The translations under genes were made by a program, and so were the position numbers. Positions 57,984-64,000 of a stretch of DNA of 64,000 bases are shown here, piece by piece (positions within the stretch are counted from its first letter, which is position 1; each line of letters opens with the position of its first letter). The DNA is from an uncultured Clostridia bacterium. Its GTDB lineage: Bacteria; Bacillota; Clostridia; Christensenellales; Aristaeellaceae. The notes under the pieces were generated by a model. The model was not told where the DNA came from and ran no database searches. It saw nothing but the letters and a program-made list of their open reading frames with translations. The stretch is taken from the NCBI GenBank assembly GCA_937886445.1, contig CALGBY010000064.1, positions 1 through 64,000 of the forward strand, given 5' to 3'.

Positions 57984-58766
57984 TCAGAAGCCAAGCCGCG
58001 CGAGCTCTTCACACAGGGAGGTGTAGAAGGCGTAGATCTTTTCTTTTTTGCTCTTTGTCACCATAAAATCGATGATCTCGGTATGTGATACGGAGCCGTC
58101 CGTACAGTCGCCGCGGTAAACGCCGTAGATCGCCGAATCTACCGGTACAAGTCCGTCCGTTTCGGTGTTTTTCTCAAAATATCTTGAAAACGCCAGCGGT
58201 ACAGACATGATGAAATCGTTCTTTTTTGCTTTCTTCTTTACCGTGGAGGAAAAGCTTTGGCAGTATACACCCGGGATACCGGCCGTGTCCGCGACGATGT
58301 CTACCCGCTTCAGCTGTTCACATACCGTGAAGCAGTCCGGTGCCCGGTCTCCGCATATGCGGTAAAAAAGGTCGATAAAGAAGGCATAGATCTTCAGGAT
58401 CCATTTCGGGCATTTCAGTATGCCTGTCGCCACGGGAGAGCCGCGGTGCGGCGTACACAGCGTGGTAAGCGAAGCGACTTTATCATTCATTCCGTAATGT
58501 TCGGTCATGAAGCGGGCGTCCAGCCCGCCCTTGGAATGGGCAATGATGTTTACCTTACCGGCATCGGTTGCTTCAAGGATCTCCAGTATCTCATCCCGTA
58601 TCTGCTCCGCGTTGTTTTCCACTGTGCCGAACGCGTCGCATTTGCTTTTGTATACCTCCCAGCCCCGGCTTTTGAGGATGCTGTCGATCCTTCCGAAGGA
58701 ACGCATGAAAAGAAAGTCTTTCATCGCCGCGCCGTGTACCAGCAGGATAGGATATTTCGTTTTCAT
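57984..58766 (-). CDS. Lipase-like alpha/beta hydrolase
   Basis: A 260-residue hydrolase. It opens with YPILLVHGAA (oxyanion strand) and has the nucleophile elbow IIAHSKGGLDAR with Ser at about 101, then TLCTPHRGSP, a classic lipase feature. A late Asp (TDGLVPVDSA) and His (SHTEIIDF) complete a triad. No signal peptide, so it is intracellular. Substrate probably a short lipid or ester. Confidence 0.83.
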   Translation of the reverse strand: MKTKYPILLVHGAAMKDFLFMRSFGRIDSILKSRGWEVYKSKCDAFGTVENNAEQIRDEILEILEATDAGKVNIIAHSKGGLDARFMTEHYGMNDKVASLTTLCTPHRGSPVATGILKCPKWILKIYAFFIDLFYRICGDRAPDCFTVCEQLKRVDIVADTAGIPGVYCQSFSSTVKKKAKKNDFIMSVPLAFSRYFEKNTETDGLVPVDSAIYGVYRGDCTDGSVSHTEIIDFMVTKSKKEKIYAFYTSLCEELARLGF

Positions 58767-58928
58767 ATGTTTCTTTGTTCTCCTCTGTCAAGCGGAACGG
58801 GGCGGCGCGTTTCTTCCGCGCGGGCCCCGGCAGGTACCGCCGGTGTTTTTGCCTGCTTAAAATGACGCTGCCCGGCACCGGATCGCTGTGCATGTTTTTT
58901 TGGGGAAAAAACGGGATCCCGCTTCGCG

Positions 58929-61394
58929 TTACAGCACATCTATCCTGCAGGAGGCGCTCAGGCCGTACGCCCCGGCCTGCACGGTGAAGGTGACTTCCTG
59001 CGGGCCGTCTGTGCATTTGCTCCGCAGGATCGCCATGGCCTGCCCGTGATAGCTGGCAGTTTCGTTATCGGTATAGTTTTCCTCTGTGACCGGGTTTGCC
59101 GTGCCGAAGCCCGCGAGGCGGGCGGGACCCGTCACATCGGCTGTCAGCTGCAGCTCCGCGCCGGGCACGGTGCGTCCGCGGCTGTCGGTGATCTCGATGC
59201 CGATGAAGGCCACATCATGACCGTCGCCCGACATCATTTTCTTTTCGGGTGTCAGGCGGATCGCGGCGAGCGCGCCCGCGGTCTCCAGCCTGTCCCGGCT
59301 GATCTCCTTTCCGTTTCTGTAGCTTACCGCCTCGACCGTTCCGGGCTCGTATACCGTGTCAAAGCATACGCTGCAGGGGAGAGGACGCTCCCTGCACACC
59401 GGTTTTCGGGAGATCTCTTTTCCGTTCACAAGCAGCGCCGCCTCATCGGCATTGGTGAATACCGTGAGCCGTACGGCCTGCCCCTCATAGCCGCTGAAGC
59501 TCCAGCTCTTCAGCACATCGGTGAACCCCCATGCGCTGATGACCTCTGTCTTTCCGGCATTGCGGGGGTGCTGCGCGTACAGGTACGTGCTTTCACTGCC
59601 CCACACCACGCTGCGGTACGCTCCCTGCGGGCGGAGACGGCCCGTGATATCGATATCCGCGTCATTGGCCAGCCGCCAGGGGAAGGGAGAGGTGGAGGAC
59701 GGCATGACCGCCCACTGCCCCTGCTGAACGAGCGGGTCATTATTTTTTACAAAAAGTGATTTGCCGATGCCGGCCTCGCCGATATAATCCCACGCCGTCC
59801 AGGTGAAATCGCCTATCACATAGGGAAGAAGCTCCACCAGCGGCCAGCGGAAGCCGATCTCCTTCGGGTAGTTTTCGCTGCCCAGGATCACCCTGTCCGG
59901 GAAGCGCTCGTGGGATCCCTCATACAGGTCTTCAAGATAATTATAGCCTACGATGTCCAGCCCGTTTGTGAAGGGCTCGGTGAGCCTGTCCCAGACAGAA
60001 TCCTCGCTGAGCTCCGGCGCGGGGCGTGTAACATCCTTTTTGCGGGTCAGCTCGTCATCCAGACCGCACCAGAAGGAGCAGATGCCGTTGCTGACAGGCC
60101 TTGTGCCGTCCAACCGGTGTATGGTTTCGGCAAGACGGGCGGCCAGCGTGTAGCCGTCTCCCAGCCCGCCGCGCTCGGGGATCTCGTTTCCGGTGGACCA
60201 GATGATCACCGAAGGATGTGTCCTGTCTCTGCGTACAAAGGCGGTAAGCTCCTTTTCCCACTGATCATGGAAGCATGTGCTGAAATCTCCGGGGCGCTTC
60301 GCCTTGCCCCAGGCATCAAAGGCCTCGTCAAATATATACATGCCTTCCCGGTCACAGGCTTCCACAAGCGCCTCGGAGGGCGGGTTATGAGCGGTACGGA
60401 TGGCGTTGAAGCCGATCGCTTTCAGCTTTCTCACCTTTCTTGCTTCTATTTCATACAGCGATATGGCGCCCGCAAGCCCGTTGTCGTGATGTACGCATCC
60501 GCCCTTCAGCTTGACCGGCTTTCCGTTGACGCGCAGCCCTCTCACGGCATCCGCCGTTACGGTGCGGATGCCGAATTCCTTTACCGCGCTGTCCTTTGTA
60601 CAGGCTTCGTTTTTGATAAAGTGCGTGCGGTATACCCCGGTATCCGTGACCGTTACGGAAACGGTATACAGATTCGGCTGCTCCGCGCTCCATAGCTTCG
60701 GTTCCTTTACCGTAAACGCGATCCGCGCCGTTTCTGTCTTCCCGGCGCTTATGTGAATGATGCGGGCGGTTTCGGCGGCTATGCGATGATCCGCTTTGTC
60801 CCGGATACAGAGCTTCACCTCGGCCAGACGGTTTTCACCTGTTTCGTTGCATACATCGATCCCGGCTTCCATGAACGCCATGCCGTCCGCCGCTTCCTTT
60901 GTGCTGATGAATATGCCGTCATCGGCGATATGCACCTTCGGCGATACGCACAGCTTTACGCCCCGGAACAGGCCGCAGCCGGAATACCACCTTGAGGAGG
61001 ACTGTATGCCTGTATTGCAGTTGACCGTGACGCGGTTTTCCCTGCCGAAATCGATCAGGCGCGTGATATCGACATAGAAGGGAGAATAGCCGTAATGATG
61101 CTCCGAGACCGGGCAGCCGTTGATATCTACCGTGGTGTGCATCATGACGCCGTCAAATTTCAGCCCGATACACATATCCTTCCATGCCTCCGGGAAGGTA
61201 TAGTACTTTGTATAGCTGCACATATCCCCGGGAAAATAGCCGCTGTCATAGGCGGCGGGAGCATCCGCCCTGACTGGCAGACCGATCATGCTGTCATGTG
61301 GCAGATCCACGATCTGCTTTTCTTCTCCGAGTGCTTCAAGCGAATCCGCGAAGCCGCGTCTGAATTCCCATTCCCGGTCAAATTCCGTTATCAT
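58929..61394 (-). CDS. GH2 beta-galactosidase-type glycoside hydrolase
   Basis: An 821-residue GH2 enzyme. Jelly-roll N-domain (about 10-160, RWYSGCGLFRGVKL), Ig-like domain, TIM barrel with acid/base Glu404 (TGNEIPE) and nucleophile Glu507 (GSENYP), a DUF4982-type domain and a final Ig-like domain (FIGIEITDSRGRTVPGAELQ). Cytoplasmic. Beta-galactosidase or beta-glucuronidase-like; the substrate is not certain. ATG 61394 overlaps the nucleotidyltransferase-like gene end by 17 bases, hinting at cotranscription. Confidence 0.88.
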   Translation of the reverse strand: MITEFDREWEFRRGFADSLEALGEEKQIVDLPHDSMIGLPVRADAPAAYDSGYFPGDMCSYTKYYTFPEAWKDMCIGLKFDGVMMHTTVDINGCPVSEHHYGYSPFYVDITRLIDFGRENRVTVNCNTGIQSSSRWYSGCGLFRGVKLCVSPKVHIADDGIFISTKEAADGMAFMEAGIDVCNETGENRLAEVKLCIRDKADHRIAAETARIIHISAGKTETARIAFTVKEPKLWSAEQPNLYTVSVTVTDTGVYRTHFIKNEACTKDSAVKEFGIRTVTADAVRGLRVNGKPVKLKGGCVHHDNGLAGAISLYEIEARKVRKLKAIGFNAIRTAHNPPSEALVEACDREGMYIFDEAFDAWGKAKRPGDFSTCFHDQWEKELTAFVRRDRTHPSVIIWSTGNEIPERGGLGDGYTLAARLAETIHRLDGTRPVSNGICSFWCGLDDELTRKKDVTRPAPELSEDSVWDRLTEPFTNGLDIVGYNYLEDLYEGSHERFPDRVILGSENYPKEIGFRWPLVELLPYVIGDFTWTAWDYIGEAGIGKSLFVKNNDPLVQQGQWAVMPSSTSPFPWRLANDADIDITGRLRPQGAYRSVVWGSESTYLYAQHPRNAGKTEVISAWGFTDVLKSWSFSGYEGQAVRLTVFTNADEAALLVNGKEISRKPVCRERPLPCSVCFDTVYEPGTVEAVSYRNGKEISRDRLETAGALAAIRLTPEKKMMSGDGHDVAFIGIEITDSRGRTVPGAELQLTADVTGPARLAGFGTANPVTEENYTDNETASYHGQAMAILRSKCTDGPQEVTFTVQAGAYGLSASCRIDVL

Positions 61395-62076
61395 CACAGC
61401 TTTTCTTCCTTTCATTTTGCTTCATTTTTGCGCTTTTGTTATATGCCGGCGGTGTTATTTTGGCCTGAGACAGCTTGTTTTCCATATGGCGCAGCCAGTC
61501 GGTCAGGGCTTCATGATCAAAGTGCTTAAGCGCCCTCTGATAAACAGAATATCCTTCCGGGTCATCAGCCGCCATTTTGAGCAGGGCCTTTTTGGGGCCG
61601 AAGTAACGAATTTTCATGATATCGCAGTAGATCTCCAGGCTCTCCGTCAGCAGCAGGTGCCACCTGAAGCAGCCTTCGGCGTCTTCCCGCTTTGTACGGC
61701 AAAGCATTTTTCTGCACCATTCTATTTCCTGACGGACCTCCGCTCCGGTTTTGAACGGAAGGCTGTCGATATAGCGCGTTACGCTTTCCATCAGCTTTGC
61801 GGCGCTGCCGTTTTGATCCAGCTCGATCCTTCCGTCATGGATCTGGATGAGATCAGCGGGGTCGTATCCTGCGGAAAGAGACGCGGGGGAGCAGATAAAC
61901 ACATCGAGGGTGACCCCGTCCACAGCGGATCCGTCGTGTACAGCCTCGCACTGCGCGATGAGCAGCGCGTCAAAATCGCTGTATTCATTCGCGGTGCCGT
62001 CTGAATAGGATCCGTAGGTGATGATAGCCTCAGGGTGATAGGTATTTATCAGGTATTCCAGGATCCGCTTTTTCAT
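61378..62076 (-). CDS. Nucleotidyltransferase-domain protein
   Basis: A 232-residue protein. The DNA polymerase beta-like core is TYGSYSDGTANEYSDFDALL (GS followed by metal Asp pair DFD) with a third Asp in LDVFICS. A helical C-terminal domain (about 105-200) resembles HEPN-like or kanamycin nucleotidyltransferase-type partners. Could adenylylate a small molecule or protein; the target is unknown. Confidence 0.78.
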   Translation of the reverse strand: MKKRILEYLINTYHPEAIITYGSYSDGTANEYSDFDALLIAQCEAVHDGSAVDGVTLDVFICSPASLSAGYDPADLIQIHDGRIELDQNGSAAKLMESVTRYIDSLPFKTGAEVRQEIEWCRKMLCRTKREDAEGCFRWHLLLTESLEIYCDIMKIRYFGPKKALLKMAADDPEGYSVYQRALKHFDHEALTDWLRHMENKLSQAKITPPAYNKSAKMKQNERKKSCDDNGI

Positions 62077-62124
62077 GGATGCCTCTTTCCTGCCTGAGCG
62101 GCGTGATCTTTTGTGCCGGCTGTT

Positions 62125-62931
62125 TCAAGTGCTGTGTCTGCCTTTATTATACCCCATAGGGAACGGGTTGGAAAGAGGCCGGAGTTGTTTTTTTGATACA
62201 TGAAAAGAGCGGCCTCCCCGCGCCCTGGCGATGCAGGGGGCCGCCCTACAGGATATGCGTGATTTTTCCCAAAGCTCCCGAAAGCCTGCCGCGCTCATAT
62301 CCGCGTACCGGAGGAGGCCTTCGCGTTCCTCCGCGCTCCTTGTGAGCAGCGCTTCCGAAAGCACCGTTTTCATCCCGGCTGCTTTTGCGCCTTCAAGCTC
62401 TTCGGATCCGCCGTCTCCGATAAAGACGCTTTCTCCGGCCGAAACATCCGGCCGTTTCATTGCGAGCCGGTAGATACGGGGATCCGGCTTCATCATCCCG
62501 ACATCGCAGGAAAAGACCGCGTCATCAAAATACCGGGCGAGCGCGGAGGAACTCCGGTACTTCCGGTCTGTCACATCGGCATTGCTGATCAGGCCGATAC
62601 GGATGCCGCTTTTTCGTGCCCGGCGGAAAAGACGGGCGGCTTCCGGGTCCGCGCGGTCCACAGCGCGGCGCATGCGCTGTATCCGGAGCGCTGCAAGGTG
62701 TTCCATGGTTTGAGGATCCGTGCGGAAGGAGAGGCGTGCGGCGATGGCGCGCATGATCTCTCTTTCATCCTTCACAAGCCCCGGCGCGCGTTCGCGGTAC
62801 ACTTCCTCCGCTTCGGCGGCGCTTTCCCATTCCGCCTGAGAAATGCCGAGCACGGGCGGTTCGTTGGACGCAGGGCCGTATTCGGGAAGGATCAAAGTAA
62901 AAAACAGGTCAAAAAAGAGAGCCTTTACCAT
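62125..62931 (-). CDS. HAD-family hydrolase with odd C-terminal tail
   Basis: A 268-residue HAD phosphatase-type protein. Motif I FFDLFFTL (first Asp kept, second replaced by Phe as in dehalogenase-like members), motif II LISNAD, motif III MMKPDPRIY and motif IV FIGDGGSEELEGA. Start 62931 set by GGAGGAG. The last ~40 residues (from about RISCRAAPCIARARGGR) look unlike the family and may result from a lost stop or small frameshift. Confidence 0.82.
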   Translation of the reverse strand: MVKALFFDLFFTLILPEYGPASNEPPVLGISQAEWESAAEAEEVYRERAPGLVKDEREIMRAIAARLSFRTDPQTMEHLAALRIQRMRRAVDRADPEAARLFRRARKSGIRIGLISNADVTDRKYRSSSALARYFDDAVFSCDVGMMKPDPRIYRLAMKRPDVSAGESVFIGDGGSEELEGAKAAGMKTVLSEALLTRSAEEREGLLRYADMSAAGFRELWEKSRISCRAAPCIARARGGRSFHVSKKQLRPLSNPFPMGYNKGRHST

Positions 62932-63042
62932 ATGCTCCTCCGGGCGCGGTATGCGTACAGGCACGGGGCGGTATACGGTATTTGTGTGAACGGCTTTGTG
63001 CCGGGGCGGCATTCCCGTATGCAGGGAGCGCCGAGCGGCGCT

Positions 63043-63558
63043 TTACAGCATGATCCTGTACACATCCGCCGGTTCGCCTTCCCAGGTGAAGGTCCTTTCG
63101 TATACGCCGCCGTTTTTCAGGATCGTTTTTACGGAGGGGGTGTTTTTTCTTTCCACGGAGAGCTGCAGAGAGGTGAGCCCGGCCACCTTGGCTTCGTGCA
63201 GGATCAGCGCCAGCATGCGGGTGGCATAGCCCTTTTGCCTTTCAACGGGGCGCACGCTGTAGCCGCAGTGCCCGAAATCCGCAAGAAACCCTTTCAGTTC
63301 ATGCCTCAGGTCTATGATGCCGATGATATTTCCCGCTTCATCCGTCGCGAGAAAGGTATCGGTAAGTACCCGGTCCGGGCGGAGCCTTTCCCTGTCCGCG
63401 CATGCCTTTATCATCTGCAGCCATTCCCCGTAGGAGGAAATGCTGTCCAGCTGTTCGCTGCCGTTGATCACGGTCTCTCCGTTGTCAAAAAATTCCTGCC
63501 GGAACGCCAGCACGGCTTCCTCGTGCTCCGCTTCGGGCCTTATCAGTCTGATCTCCAT
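63043..63558 (-). CDS. GNAT acetyltransferase
   Basis: A 171-residue acetyltransferase. N-terminal IRLIRPEAEHEEAVLAFRQE, CoA loop VRPVERQKGYATRMLALI and C-terminal NTPSVKTILKNGG, a common Clostridia subfamily. Starts two bases after the TetR stop, with GGAGGAG as RBS, so it is cotranscribed with that regulator. Confidence 0.88.
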   Translation of the reverse strand: MEIRLIRPEAEHEEAVLAFRQEFFDNGETVINGSEQLDSISSYGEWLQMIKACADRERLRPDRVLTDTFLATDEAGNIIGIIDLRHELKGFLADFGHCGYSVRPVERQKGYATRMLALILHEAKVAGLTSLQLSVERKNTPSVKTILKNGGVYERTFTWEGEPADVYRIML

Positions 63559-63560
63559 CT

Positions 63561-64000
63561 TTATGCTCCTCCCTTCAGGATCGTCATTATGTTTTTTCTG
63601 TAATCAGACGCGGCGCGGGGAGACAGCCCGGTCACTCTGGCCCACATCTGCAGCCCCTGATAATAGTAAAGGATCAGGTCCGCTGCAGCTTCGGGGTCGC
63701 AATTCCGGAATTCCCCGGTGGAAATGCCGTAGGTGATGAGGCTGACCCAACGCTTTTTCGCGCTTTGGGCTGTATTGCGGAATTCCTCCCTGTGCGCCTC
63801 GCTGCTCGCGTATTCATAGATCGCCAGACACAGAGACTGCCTGCTGTCTGAAAGCGCTGCCTCGATATGATCAAGCGTATCCGTAAGGATGGCAAGCGCG
63901 CTTTCCCCGCGGAGGATCCGTTCCTGTACGGGATAATCCTCCGCGATGATATGGCCGAAGATCTCCTCGGTGGAGGCAAAGTGACGGTAAAGCCCGCCTC
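63561..64000 (-). CDS. TetR/AcrR-family regulator, partial (N-terminus outside window)
   Basis: The 3' 145 codons of a TetR-type repressor. The visible start GLYRHFASTEEIFGHII is the end of the HTH (recognition helix and YRHF); a helical ligand domain follows, ending ASDYRKNIMTILKGGA. The coding sequence continues past position 64000. It is the first gene of a unit with the GNAT at 63043. Confidence 0.85.
   Translation of the reverse strand, partial: GGLYRHFASTEEIFGHIIAEDYPVQERILRGESALAILTDTLDHIEAALSDSRQSLCLAIYEYASSEAHREEFRNTAQSAKKRWVSLITYGISTGEFRNCDPEAAADLILYYYQGLQMWARVTGLSPRAASDYRKNIMTILKGGA

Overview
The window looks like chromosomal DNA of a plant-polysaccharide-degrading Clostridia member (Bacillota), probably from a gut or rumen. 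This is inferred from AGGAGG-type ribosome binding sites, sigma-A style promoters, XRE/LacI/TetR regulators, a cre-like site, ABC sugar importers without their own ATPase, and the enzyme set (GH2, GH3, GH130, clan GH-A, CE15). I saw no rRNA or tRNA genes, CRISPR arrays, transposases or phage genes. Most of the window is GC-rich, but roughly the first 1.95 kb is visibly AT-rich and 2.0-3.3 kb is intermediate.

Layout. 0-5.4 kb: small accessory genes on the + strand (XRE regulator, GNAT, SAP/DUF6434 protein, flavin reductase, DUF5071, isochorismatase-like hydrolase, MazG-like, TIGR04076). Three of them are damaged: a likely frameshift in an A-run (XRE), an in-frame TGA (isochorismatase) and a frameshifted, truncated flavin reductase copy. 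5.4-6.8 kb: three genes for small proteins with double-glycine leaders, in two transcription units that share a near-identical 23-bp promoter box and end at clear terminators. 6.8-12.7 kb: a domain-swapped GH3 beta-glucosidase, a sugar nucleotidyltransferase behind a cre-like promoter, and a large GT-C-type membrane protein.

12.8-34.2 kb is the centrepiece. A divergent LacI-family regulator faces one co-directional run of 13 genes of about 20 kb: a GH130 phosphorylase, a solute-binding protein, a 961-residue solute-binding fusion, two permease pairs, an NHL/TPR/Yip1 membrane protein, a DUF5696 protein, two paralogous clan GH-A enzymes (one exported, one cytoplasmic), an exported three-repeat carbohydrate-binding protein and a GH2 beta-mannosidase, closed by a strong terminator. 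GH130 plus beta-mannosidase suggests uptake and phosphorolysis of beta-mannosides. The Yip1-type and DUF5696 proteins, the fused binding protein and the stand-alone binding repeats make this the best candidate for an undescribed uptake machine.

34.2-44.8 kb: cca, a YkgJ-like Cys-rich protein, a 160-bp MITE-like palindrome flanked by TA, an orphan DNA methyltransferase, a solitary MreB-like protein, a GNAT/acidic-protein pair, a MATE transporter, a CE15 esterase and a pyrophosphatase-like/histidine phosphatase fusion. 44.9-64 kb is entirely on the - strand: an XRE-controlled heterodimeric ABC exporter, then a long series of small enzymes (GNAT-DUF2087, MBL hydrolase, methyltransferase, PfkB kinase, AlkD-like, GNAT-cytidine deaminase fusion, amidohydrolase, GNAT, alpha/beta hydrolase with TetR regulator, MGMT-like protein, lipase), a second GH2 enzyme, a nucleotidyltransferase, a HAD phosphatase, a GNAT and a TetR gene cut by the window edge.
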